Shown here: piece by piece, positions 12,902 to 19,428 of the stretch
Layout of the letters: the number at the start of each line of letters is the position of its first letter
How positions within the stretch are numbered: the first letter of the stretch is position 1
Virus record (IMG/VR): IMGVR_UViG_3300029448_000326
Span: 1-27,706 of that record
Length of the DNA stretch: 27,706 nucleotides
DNA from: a virus
Direction: 5' to 3' (one strand)
Program-made: the position numbers and the translations under genes
Notes under the pieces: model-generated
The model's database searches: none
What the model saw: only the letters and a program-made list of their open reading frames with translations
What the model was told of the DNA's origin: nothing

Positions 12902-13447
12902 ATGGCAAACACTACATTTGACGGACCAGTCAGATCCAGAAATGGTTTTCAATCAATTGGTCCAGGAGCAGTGCCTGCTCTAACAATAGCGACAGATCTT
13001 ACTGTTGCTGATCATGCAGGTAGACTATTAACTATGGATCCACAGTTTACACCAACTGCGATCACAATACCTGCAATCGTAACAGGAGCAGATGCATCAA
13101 CAGCAGGACCTGGTAGCGATCCAAACAATCCAAGCACAATCGGAACTACTTTTGAAATTCTTTTCATAGATGATTTCACAGGTACAATTAAAACTGCAAG
13201 TACGGCTGATAAGTTTGTTGGAATGGTGACACTTGGAATTGATGCTTCAGTATCAGGTAAACAATTTGTACCAGCTACAGCAAACAACGAAATGAATCTT
13301 AATGGTGAAGCAGGTGCAGCTGTAGCAACTACTGGTGGATTAAAAGGAACATATGTTAAATTCACAGCAATAGCAGCTAATCTTTACTATGTTGAAGGTT
13401 TACTTAACTCAACAGGATCTATCGCTACACCGTTTGATACCCAGTAA
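12902..13447 (+). CDS. Virion structural protein, probable
   Basis: The 181-residue product has a very strong ribosome site (AAGGAGG). It is beta-rich and Ala/Thr/Gly-rich with no Cys: NTTFDGPVRSRNGFQ at the N-terminus, TIATDLTVADHAGRLLTMD, a Pro/Asn linker GPGSDPNNPS, FEILFIDDFTG, and a C-terminal FTAIAANLYYVEGLLNSTG. The FDGPVRSxNGF opening is known to me from marine phage structural proteins encoded next to the capsid gene. A capsid fibre or decoration role fits, but no specific function can be claimed. Confidence 0.6.
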   Translation: MANTTFDGPVRSRNGFQSIGPGAVPALTIATDLTVADHAGRLLTMDPQFTPTAITIPAIVTGADASTAGPGSDPNNPSTIGTTFEILFIDDFTGTIKTASTADKFVGMVTLGIDASVSGKQFVPATANNEMNLNGEAGAAVATTGGLKGTYVKFTAIAANLYYVEGLLNSTGSIATPFDTQ

Positions 13448-13457
13448 GGAGTAAATC

Positions 13458-13730
13458 ATGATTAACTATAGATCGGCTAAAGTAACTGCTACAGGAAACG
13501 TAGGAACAGGTCCCGCAAGACTGATAGCTATTCACGCTGTCTGTGGTGGAACTGCTGGTAGTATCGTTTTGAAAGACGGTAGTGGAGGATCAACTTTGTT
13601 AGACTTAGATACTCCTGCTTCTGCTACAGCGGTGATTGAAACTTACATAGGTGATACAGGTATGAGATTTCAAGATAGGATACATGCTACATTAACTAAT
13701 GTAACTTCACTGACTTGCATCTTTGGATAA
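13458..13730 (+). CDS. Small virion-type protein
   Basis: A 90-residue beta-rich product with AAGGAG upstream. It has a Gly/Thr-rich sequence with GPARLIAIHAVCGGTAGSIVLKDG-type strands, VIETYIGDTGMRFQDRIHATL and a terminal CIFG. Small proteins with such a GGTAGSIVLKDG core are common structural accessories in marine phages. Its stop codon shares a base with the next start (TAATG), tying the two genes together translationally. Confidence 0.6.
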   Translation: MINYRSAKVTATGNVGTGPARLIAIHAVCGGTAGSIVLKDGSGGSTLLDLDTPASATAVIETYIGDTGMRFQDRIHATLTNVTSLTCIFG

Positions 13731-14005
13731 TGGCAGACAAACAGCCACCAAAAACTAAAAAATATTTCCGCTCCACAAAAAGTGGGGCGGGAATGACTAA
13801 AGCAGGTGTTAAAAAATACCGAGCAGACAACCCTGGTTCTAAATTAAAAACAGCAGTTACAGGTAAAGTTAAACCTGGTAGTAAAGACGCTAAAAGAAGA
13901 AAATCTTTCTGCGCTAGAAGTGCAGGACAAATGAAAAAGTTTCCAAAAGCAGCTAAAGATCCTAACTCAAGGTTAAGACAGGCAAGAAAGAGATGGAGAT
14001 GTTAG
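13730..14005 (+). CDS. DUF6321-like basic phage protein
   Basis: I use the ATG at 13730 that overlaps the previous stop; an earlier start at 13715 only adds five codons inside the upstream gene. The 91 residues are strongly basic: KKYFRSTKSGAGMTKAGVKKYR at 10-31, NPGSKLKTAVTGKVKPGS at 34-51, and RRKSFCARSAGQM at 56-68, ending RQARKRWRC. The RRKSFCARSxGQ box and overall order match a short protein family (DUF6321, from memory) found across cyanophages and other marine phages. The function is unknown; the charge suggests DNA or RNA binding. Confidence 0.7.
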   Translation: MADKQPPKTKKYFRSTKSGAGMTKAGVKKYRADNPGSKLKTAVTGKVKPGSKDAKRRKSFCARSAGQMKKFPKAAKDPNSRLRQARKRWRC

Positions 14006-14550
14006 TGAAGCAACTTGCAATTATACTATTGTTATTCACAACTGTAGCTATCGTTACAGATTCTTCAGCAAATACAAACACCGTGTCGTCAACTGTTTTA
14101 AACAATGCGCCTGCTACAGCGAATGCACCGACCGTCCTCAACTCAAATTCTGATATTTGCAAAATCGGAATTGGTGGAAGTGTGCAAAATAATATTTTAG
14201 GCGTAGCTACAGGTTACGTTATCACGGACGAATTTTGTGAGCGTGTTCGCACAAGTCGTGCATTATATTCCTACGGCATGAAGGTGGCTGCAGTGAGTTT
14301 GCTTTGTCAAGATCCAAGAGTTCATGATTCAATGCAAAACGCAGGAACTCCATGCCCGGTCAATGGCTTAATTGGAGCCGAAGCAGCAACCTATTGGGAA
14401 GAAAATCCAGAAAAAATTCCAAAGGGTTCTCAATACAGAGAAGACTATATACAAGTAAGACAACAAGAAACAAAGGAGTTTAGTGATGCTAGTTCTATTG
14501 CACTTTATAAGGCTTTGTTCCTTATTACTACTGGTCTCCTCTTATTCTAA
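13993..14550 (+). CDS. Exported four-Cys protein
   Basis: The 185-residue product overlaps the previous gene by 13 bases. Residues 1-26 are a signal-peptide-like hydrophobic segment (MLVKQLAIILLLFTTVAIVTDSSA), so the mature part should be periplasmic or membrane-tethered. A Thr/Asn/Ala linker follows, then a domain with four Cys in DICKIG, EFCERV, LLCQDPRV and TPCPVNG, which could make two disulfides in the periplasm. The GMKVAAVSLLCQDPRVHDSM stretch is recalled from cyanophage proteins of unknown function. Its last 65 bases encode the signal sequence of the next gene in another frame. Met3 at 13999 is an alternative start. Confidence 0.6.
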   Translation: MEMLVKQLAIILLLFTTVAIVTDSSANTNTVSSTVLNNAPATANAPTVLNSNSDICKIGIGGSVQNNILGVATGYVITDEFCERVRTSRALYSYGMKVAAVSLLCQDPRVHDSMQNAGTPCPVNGLIGAEAATYWEENPEKIPKGSQYREDYIQVRQQETKEFSDASSIALYKALFLITTGLLLF

Positions 14551-16177
14551 AGCAGACTGCTTACCTAATACTGAAGGACTCTGTACTCCTGGTGTAACCA
14601 TCACGGAAGATACACAAATTGACATTACTGAAGAAGATCTTGGTACAGAAATTGTTACAACTACTGTAACCACAGAGACTACAACAACCACTACTGTAAC
14701 TAATGAAAACTCAGATAATATACTTGATGGCACAAACGGATATGTGAGCACAAGTAATGAAGGAGACATGGATATTGATTGGGGTGGCCAAGGTCCTGCT
14801 AGTATGCCAACAGGTAATGCTTGTTATGGATTAGGTTCTGATAAATGTGCACAAATCACAGGTAGTGGTAATAGCACTTCGACAATGGGTGTTGATGGCA
14901 TGGGCACGACATTTATACAGACTGTTGATTTCTCTGAGTTGAATATTAGTAATGGTGGTGAAGTTAAATACTCTATAGAGGTAGACAAACAGGATGATCA
15001 AGATCGAATATACATGCACATTACAGGACTTAATGGAACTAGTCAGGTCTTTTCAGGTACTGACATCTTGTCTGAAACTGGAGTATCAACAGGATATCAA
15101 TCATATAATGGGTCTTTCGATTTCAGTGGTGTATTAAATAAAGTTACTATTGAGATAGGTGGTAGAGATATTAATCTAGCTGTGGGTCCTGTCTTTGATG
15201 ATGTGAGTGTGGACGTATTTTATAATGTAATTAACACAATTATTACTCAACAAATAACTACAGTAGAAGAAATATATTATCTCAATCTTTTAGATACAGA
15301 GATTAACTTTGCAGAGGAAGTCTTTGAATTTAATGACATAGCTACCAACGATATTGGTGAGATAGAGTTTATGCCTTTTGAACCTGAGTATGAAGAAGTA
15401 ACCTATGAGTCTGTTGAAATTGAAATGGCAGAAATAGAATTAGAGTTTGAATATGTAGAAATTTCTTATGATGTCACTTTTGATGCTCCTCCTCCAATGG
15501 AGTTATTACCCCCACCTGATATGAATATGGACTTTGAAATACCTGTAAATATAGAAACCGTCACATTAGAGATTGAAATGGAAATGGATTTACCTCCACC
15601 AGATATGGTAGCTTCAGTAGAAGAGATAGCACCCCCAATTGAAGTAGAACCTGAGATAGTAGAAACAGAAGTAGAAGAAATTAAACCACAAATTGAAGAA
15701 GTTCAGGAGGAGCCTGAGATTATTGAACCTGAGCCTGAGAAAACTGTCGAAGAAGCACCTGAAGAGGTAGAAGAAATCGAAGAGGTAGAAGAAGTAAAAG
15801 AACCTGAAGAAGAAGCCCCTGAAGAAATAGAAGAAGCTGAAGAGGAGGTAAAAGAGGAGCCTAAAAAAGAAGAAAAGAAGGAAGAACCAAAGAAGGAGCC
15901 TAAGAAAGAATCTTCAGCAAAAGAAAAAGCAGCAAGTAAAATAGTAAAAAAGATTGACGATAAAGCTAGATATGATGATGCAGCTCAAACTAAAACTTTA
16001 ATTGTTATGCAGATTCTTGGTAATACAAAATCATTCTTCGATACACAGTCTTACATCCAAGATACAAACGTTACAGAATATTTAAACAAGACAATAGATG
16101 ATCAGTATGGTATGTTGTTTGACATGGCACAAGGACAGATAATGGATGATATGGTGAACTCACAATGGCAGAAGTAG
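14486..16177 (+). CDS. Exported beta-domain protein with long acidic then basic linker
   Basis: I start at ATG 14486 (AGGAG 7 nt upstream) rather than the GTG before it, giving 563 residues. Residues 1-24 form a Sec-type signal peptide with a Cys right after it (SYSKADC). A Thr-rich spacer (50-75) leads to a beta-rich domain (about 80-265) containing TGNACYGLGSDKCAQITG, a possible disulfide hairpin. Residues about 270-480 form a very long Glu/Pro/Val-rich then Lys-rich segment (repeated EEVEE, EPEPEK, PKKEEKKEEP), like a TonB-type periplasm-spanning linker. A compact C-terminal domain of about 75 residues follows. The function is unknown. The architecture suggests something that spans or anchors in the cell envelope; a virion fibre is the alternative. 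Confidence 0.6.
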   Translation: MLVLLHFIRLCSLLLLVSSYSKADCLPNTEGLCTPGVTITEDTQIDITEEDLGTEIVTTTVTTETTTTTTVTNENSDNILDGTNGYVSTSNEGDMDIDWGGQGPASMPTGNACYGLGSDKCAQITGSGNSTSTMGVDGMGTTFIQTVDFSELNISNGGEVKYSIEVDKQDDQDRIYMHITGLNGTSQVFSGTDILSETGVSTGYQSYNGSFDFSGVLNKVTIEIGGRDINLAVGPVFDDVSVDVFYNVINTIITQQITTVEEIYYLNLLDTEINFAEEVFEFNDIATNDIGEIEFMPFEPEYEEVTYESVEIEMAEIELEFEYVEISYDVTFDAPPPMELLPPPDMNMDFEIPVNIETVTLEIEMEMDLPPPDMVASVEEIAPPIEVEPEIVETEVEEIKPQIEEVQEEPEIIEPEPEKTVEEAPEEVEEIEEVEEVKEPEEEAPEEIEEAEEEVKEEPKKEEKKEEPKKEPKKESSAKEKAASKIVKKIDDKARYDDAAQTKTLIVMQILGNTKSFFDTQSYIQDTNVTEYLNKTIDDQYGMLFDMAQGQIMDDMVNSQWQK

Positions 16178-16680
16178 CAATAGGTGGCGTATCTTTTCGT
16201 GGTGGTCGCATGATGGCAGTCATCCTAGCATTAAGTAGTGCTGTAGGAGTTTTGTATGGTGGGTTCGAAGCTTTCAAAAAATTTCAAGATATGTCAGAAA
16301 AAATTGAGGCCTATACTGCCCCTGATTTAAGTGGGTTTGATAAGAAGATTGCTCTTGTAGAAACACAAACAGAAGCACAAATAGAGCTAGTATCACAACA
16401 ATTAGATGCTTTGAAAAGCGAATTAGAAATTATATTAGGTGAAATAGACCTAATAAGTCAGGTAAGTCGGGAACTTAAAGACGACCTTAAAACGGATTTA
16501 CGCAACGTTGAGCAAGACGTACGACACATAACCGAAATTGTGAATGACGTAGAAGATAGACAAAAAGAAGACTCAAGAGAGCTTATAGAAGAGATGAAGT
16601 TAATGGAAGAAAGCCTTGACTTGAAGATTAATAAGGCTTTAAATAACCCTTTAAGTGGAATGTCCGCAAAAACAAAATAG
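16165..16680 (+). CDS. Membrane-anchored coiled-coil protein
   Basis: The 171-residue product overlaps the upstream gene by 13 bases, with GGTGA as ribosome site. A short N-terminus (MAEVAIGGVSFRGGR) leads to one transmembrane segment (MMAVILALSSAVGVLYGGF, about 16-34), then AYTAPDLSGFDKKIAL and a long coiled coil from about 60 to 160. The topology (one span, long helix) resembles inner-membrane spanins or phage envelope tethers, but the YTAPDLSGFD box is specific to a marine-phage family of unknown role. It probably works with the two exported products encoded upstream. Confidence 0.6.
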   Translation: MAEVAIGGVSFRGGRMMAVILALSSAVGVLYGGFEAFKKFQDMSEKIEAYTAPDLSGFDKKIALVETQTEAQIELVSQQLDALKSELEIILGEIDLISQVSRELKDDLKTDLRNVEQDVRHITEIVNDVEDRQKEDSRELIEEMKLMEESLDLKINKALNNPLSGMSAKTK

Positions 16681-16689
16681 GAGTATGTC

Positions 16690-16737
16690 ATGTGTGATTG
16701 TAAAACAGATCAGGATTGTCAATGTCGTTTAAGATAG
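16690..16737 (+). CDS. 15-residue Cys micropeptide (CxC-x5-CxC)
   Basis: ATG with a proper AGGAG 6 nt upstream opens MCDCKTDQDCQCRLR, then TAG inside the next gene (overlap 16 bases). Four of 15 residues are Cys, at 2, 4, 10 and 12. A second micropeptide at 17117-17182 has Cys at exactly the same four positions. The pattern could bind one metal ion (zinc or iron) or react with thiols. It could instead be a translational leader for the next gene. The dedicated ribosome site and the conserved spacing argue for a real product. Confidence 0.55.
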   Translation: MCDCKTDQDCQCRLR

Positions 16738-16952
16738 AGTTAAAAACAGTTCTACCCTATTTGGTGCTATTGGCGACACTCGCAATGACGTGGGGAATGT
16801 GGAGCGAACGCTTAAATGCAGTTGAGAAAAAGGCAGATAGTGTTGCAGAAATGCAACAAGATCTAGCTGTTATAAAAGCACAACTAAAGTCTATGGATGA
16901 AAAAATGGATTGGATGGAAGGCTTTTTAATAAAGAATTATAGTGAATTTTAA
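16722..16952 (+). CDS. Short one-span membrane protein with coiled coil
   Basis: The ATG at 16722 (AGGA 6 nt upstream) is preferred over a TTG two codons earlier. The 76-residue product has one membrane segment (VLPYLVLLATLAMTWGMW, about 9-26), then a charged helix with heptads (RLNAVEKKADSVAEMQQDLAVIKAQLKSMDEKMDWMEGFL). This is a miniature of the 16165 product. It might be an inner-membrane spanin partner, antiholin or hetero-oligomer partner. It ends with a TAATG overlap with the next gene. Confidence 0.6.
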   Translation: MSFKIELKTVLPYLVLLATLAMTWGMWSERLNAVEKKADSVAEMQQDLAVIKAQLKSMDEKMDWMEGFLIKNYSEF

Positions 16953-17116
16953 TGGTGATTAGTAGATCACAAATGCAAAAAGAAGTATCTACAGGAGGTA
17001 GAAAAATGAATAAAAAATTAAAACCAATACCACCAAAAAATAAAGGTCTTAAAAAATTACCTAAAAAGGTAAGAAACAAAATGGGATTTAAGAAAAAAGG
17101 TGGAATGGTAAAATAG
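16952..17116 (+). CDS. 54-residue basic peptide ending KKKGGMVK
   Basis: Starts at the A of the previous stop (TAATG). The sequence opens MVISRSQMQKEVSTGGRK and continues with a Lys/Pro-rich run ending MGFKKKGGMVK. The ISRSQM-V-S-TGG opening followed by a Lys-rich tail with a GGM motif is, as I recall, a recurrent small protein in marine phages. Compare the KKGGM and KKRGGGMM motifs at 18263. The function is unknown; the charge suggests DNA condensation or binding inside the head. It is immediately followed by the second Cys micropeptide. Confidence 0.6.
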   Translation: MVISRSQMQKEVSTGGRKMNKKLKPIPPKNKGLKKLPKKVRNKMGFKKKGGMVK

Positions 17117-17182
17117 ATGTGTAAATGTAACGAAGAATACGTTTGTGTGTGTGGTTTAGAAACAGAGGACGATAATGGGTAA
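17117..17182 (+). CDS. 21-residue Cys micropeptide (CxC-x5-CxC)
   Basis: The ATG abuts the preceding TAG with no gap. The product MCKCNEEYVCVCGLETEDDNG carries Cys at 2, 4, 10 and 12, the same as the peptide at 16690, but the loop and tail residues differ and the tail is acidic. It overlaps the next gene by eight bases. Its ribosome site would lie in the GGTGG of the previous gene's end. Metal binding or a regulatory leader role are the possibilities. Confidence 0.5.
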   Translation: MCKCNEEYVCVCGLETEDDNG

Positions 17183-17444
17183 ATTATGCGCAAAGGGAAA
17201 AGCCGCCGCTAAGCGTAAATTTAAAGTCTATCCTAGTGCCTATGCAAATATGTATGCGGGCGCTGTTTGTTCTGGAAAAGTAACCCCAGGGGGTAAAAAG
17301 AAACCAAAGAAAAAAGCTGATGGTGGTATGATTAATAAAGTTTCTCAAGAAAGAAAAATGGTATCTAGTTTTGGTCAAGGTGGCGTTGCTAAGGGTTGTG
17401 GTGGCGTTATGGAGAATAGAAGAAAAGTTACAGCAAAAACCTAA
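17175..17444 (+). CDS. Basic phage protein of the KxKVYPSAYAN type
   Basis: The 89-residue product has LCAKGKAAAKRKFKVYPSAY as its N-terminal core (4-23), ANMYAGAVCSGKVTPGG following, then a Lys-rich run with ADGGMINK and a Gly-rich GQGGVAKGCGGVM. The FKVYPSAYAN motif with a nearby Cys pair is widespread in cyanophage and other marine phage small proteins of unknown function, often encoded near DUF5872 and DUF6321 genes as here. It starts inside the preceding micropeptide gene and ends in a TAATG overlap with the next. A DNA-binding or virion-internal role is inferred from charge. Confidence 0.65.
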   Translation: MGKLCAKGKAAAKRKFKVYPSAYANMYAGAVCSGKVTPGGKKKPKKKADGGMINKVSQERKMVSSFGQGGVAKGCGGVMENRRKVTAKT

Positions 17445-17719
17445 TGGCTAAAAAAGGACTTAGATCTTGGGTAAAAGAAAATTGGGTAGACATAGCCAAT
17501 AAAAAATCTGATGGGTCTTATCCTAAATGTGGACGTAGTGGTAAAGAAAAAAGAAAAAATTATCCTAAATGTGTCCCAGCCGCAAAAGCAGCCTCTATGT
17601 CTAAAGGTCAAAAAAGATCTGCTGTTAGTAGAAAACAAAAAGCTGGTAATCCAGGTGGTAAACCCACTATGGTAAAAACAATTGTCAAGAAAAAAACAAG
17701 CAGAAAAAATAAAACTTGA
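17444..17719 (+). CDS. DUF5872-like basic phage protein
   Basis: A 91-residue product starting at a TAATG overlap. The order GLRSWVKENWVDIANKK (5-21), DGSYPKCGRSG (23-33), NYPKCVPAAKAASMSKGQK (39-57) matches the short domain known as DUF5872, with its two conserved Cys (29 and 43) and a C-terminal Lys/Arg tail. The domain is found in marine phages and in some eukaryote/giant-virus proteins; its function is not established. The last 38 bases overlap the start of the next gene in another frame. Confidence 0.7.
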   Translation: MAKKGLRSWVKENWVDIANKKSDGSYPKCGRSGKEKRKNYPKCVPAAKAASMSKGQKRSAVSRKQKAGNPGGKPTMVKTIVKKKTSRKNKT

Positions 17720-18266
17720 TGTAATAAATTGGTCCAAGAATGTCTTGGAACCAATGAACAAACACATAGGTTTTCCTGCGTGTCCTTTTGCAGCTAAATG
17801 GAGAAAAGATAATAAATTAAGAATTGAAGTTCGTATGGATAAATCTAAATACGAAAAACAATTAACTTCTGTTCTAAAATCTTGGAATAAAAAACAACAC
17901 GATATAATAATATTTTGTGATCCTTATTGGGAACAATATGATGGTCAAAAATTTCAAGATAAGATAGATTTTTATAACAAAACATATAATCGTAAAGATG
18001 TCTATTTTATGGGTTTTCATCCTTCTTCTCCAGCAGATCCTGAAGAACAAGAGTTTTTAGTGGATCCTACTAATGAACCTGTAGAACATGGTGATTTAGA
18101 ATATTCAATGATGTTAGTACAAAAGTTTAAACAACTGTATGATGCAAGTTGCAAACTACATAAGATAGGCTATTATAAGAAATGGCCTAAGCAATACTAC
18201 GATGAAGTAGTAGCTGAAAGGCAAAATACGTACGAAAAACTTTTTAAAAAAGGAGTAAAATCATGA
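17682..18266 (+). CDS. Possible distant DUF1415-like protein
   Basis: The frame opens with TTG at 17682, overlapping the previous gene by 38 bases. The first ATG is only at codon 25, and homologous-looking sequence (VINWSKNVLEPMNKHIGFPACPFA) begins before it, so TTG or another upstream non-ATG start is likely. In 194 residues I see CPFA (about 34-37), HDIIIFCDPYWEQYD, FMGFHPSSPAD and DLEYSMMLVQKFKQL. DUF1415 proteins have the same order (CPFA, an acidic strand, FHP, then a PMLHLLRE-type helix). The match is from memory and weak. The function of that family is also unknown. It ends in an ATGA overlap with the next gene. Confidence 0.55.
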   Translation: MSRKKQAEKIKLDVINWSKNVLEPMNKHIGFPACPFAAKWRKDNKLRIEVRMDKSKYEKQLTSVLKSWNKKQHDIIIFCDPYWEQYDGQKFQDKIDFYNKTYNRKDVYFMGFHPSSPADPEEQEFLVDPTNEPVEHGDLEYSMMLVQKFKQLYDASCKLHKIGYYKKWPKQYYDEVVAERQNTYEKLFKKGVKS

Positions 18267-18409
18267 TGGCAAAAAAGAAACAAGTAATGAAAAAAGGTGG
18301 CATGGCCAAGAAGCGTGGTGGTGGAATGATGATGAAAAAACGTGGTGGTGGAATGGCAAAAAAGAAACAAGTTGCCAAGAAGCGTGGCGGCGGAATGATG
18401 AAGAAGTAA
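18263..18409 (+). CDS. 48-residue Lys/Gly/Met repeat peptide
   Basis: AGGAG 7 nt upstream and an ATGA overlap support the start. The product uses only M, A, K, Q, V, G and R, arranged as repeats: KKGGMA, KKRGGGMMM, KKRGGGMA, KKRGGGMMKK. Several repeats use CGT, GGC and GCC codons, unlike the A/T-ending codons around it, and the DNA itself is repetitive. It cannot fold into a normal domain. It is probably a nucleic-acid-binding or membrane/DNA-contact peptide, and could also be packaged in the head. The same GGM motif closes the 16952 gene product. Confidence 0.6.
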   Translation: MMAKKKQVMKKGGMAKKRGGGMMMKKRGGGMAKKKQVAKKRGGGMMKK

Positions 18410-18410
18410 A

Positions 18411-19094
18411 ATGGCTACCTCTGGAACTACAACTTTTAATTTAGATATAGATGACGTTATAGAAGATGCATATGAAAGATGTGGTCTTGAGACTAGATCA
18501 GGATATGATTTAAAATCAGCTAGACGTAGCCTTAATATCTTATTTCAAGAATGGATGAACAGAGGTATTCATTTATGGAAAGTAGAAAATCAAACTTCAA
18601 ACTTAACAGCAGGAACAACAACTTATACAGCTCCAACTAATGCTAGTGATGTTTTAGAAATGACATTTAGAACAGTATCAAGTGGTACAACTACTGATAC
18701 TACCATGACTAAAATATCAAGATCTGAGTATCAAGCCTTACCAAATAAATTTTCACAAGGTCAACCAACTCAATATTACGTACAAAGAAATTTATCAAAC
18801 GTTGAAATAAATTTGTATCAAACACCTAATACTACAGATACTCAAATAAATTATAACTTCATAGGTAGAATACAAGATGCTGGAGCTTATGATAATCAAC
18901 CTGATGCACCTTTTAGATTTCTTCCTTGTATGGTTTCAGGATTAGCTTTTTATATTTCTCAAAAAAGAAATCCTCAAATGACTCAAAATTTAAAACTTTA
19001 TTATGAAGATGAACTACAAAGAGCTTTAACAGAAGATGGTCAAAGAGCTTCAGTTCATATTGTTCCTCAAAATTATTTTATAAACGGTTCTTAA
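18411..19094 (+). CDS. Head-tail adaptor (P22 gp4-like)
   Basis: The 227-residue product begins FNLDIDDVIEDAYERCGLETRSGYDLKSARRSLNILFQEWMNRGI, the helical opening of neck adaptors that attach under the portal (P22 gp4-like family). Then come TSDVLEMTFRT-like strands, SRSEYQALPNKFSQGQPTQYYVQR, and the C-terminal FLPCMVSGLAFYISQKRN helix. The family closes the portal channel after packaging and offers the site for the nozzle. It begins one base after the repeat peptide stop, and the second adaptor lies downstream at 19425. Confidence 0.7.
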   Translation: MATSGTTTFNLDIDDVIEDAYERCGLETRSGYDLKSARRSLNILFQEWMNRGIHLWKVENQTSNLTAGTTTYTAPTNASDVLEMTFRTVSSGTTTDTTMTKISRSEYQALPNKFSQGQPTQYYVQRNLSNVEINLYQTPNTTDTQINYNFIGRIQDAGAYDNQPDAPFRFLPCMVSGLAFYISQKRNPQMTQNLKLYYEDELQRALTEDGQRASVHIVPQNYFINGS

Positions 19095-19095
19095 C

Positions 19096-19428
19096 ATGGC
19101 TACCTTTGCAACAGGTAAATACGCTATCGCTCTTTGCGATAGATGTGGTCAACAATATGATTTTCATCAATTACGACAAGAGTGGAATGGATTAAAAACT
19201 TGTCCTGAGTGTTTTGAAACTAAACATCCACAATTAGATCCTTCTTATCATAGTGCTGACGCTCAAGCACTGCCTTGGGCGAGACCAGCGAGACAAGAGC
19301 CAATGACAGTTTTTGTTGGTGGATCAGGAGACAGTTCTTTTACTTCAAATGGAATGCAACCTTCTTCACAAAGTAGATCGTTGATTATTGGATCAAGTAT
19401 TGGTAAAGTGACCGTGGTAATATCATGA
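19096..19428 (+). CDS. Zinc-ribbon structural protein
   Basis: In 110 residues, CDRCG (Cys14, Cys17) and CPECF (Cys36, Cys39) form a CxxC-x18-CxxC zinc ribbon around YDFHQLRQEWNGLKT, followed by KHPQLDP and a WARPARQEP linker. The C-terminal half is Ser/Gly-rich with a beta ending. The family with this ribbon plus WNGLK and KHPQ is common between neck genes of marine podo- and myoviruses. The role is not known; probably a small neck or tail component. It ends in an ATGA overlap with the second adaptor gene. Confidence 0.65.
   Translation: MATFATGKYAIALCDRCGQQYDFHQLRQEWNGLKTCPECFETKHPQLDPSYHSADAQALPWARPARQEPMTVFVGGSGDSSFTSNGMQPSSQSRSLIIGSSIGKVTVVIS

Noticed and set aside
16255-16280. T-loop-like GGTTCGAAGC
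   Set aside because: It is within a well-supported coding frame, and no tRNA fold could be drawn around it.
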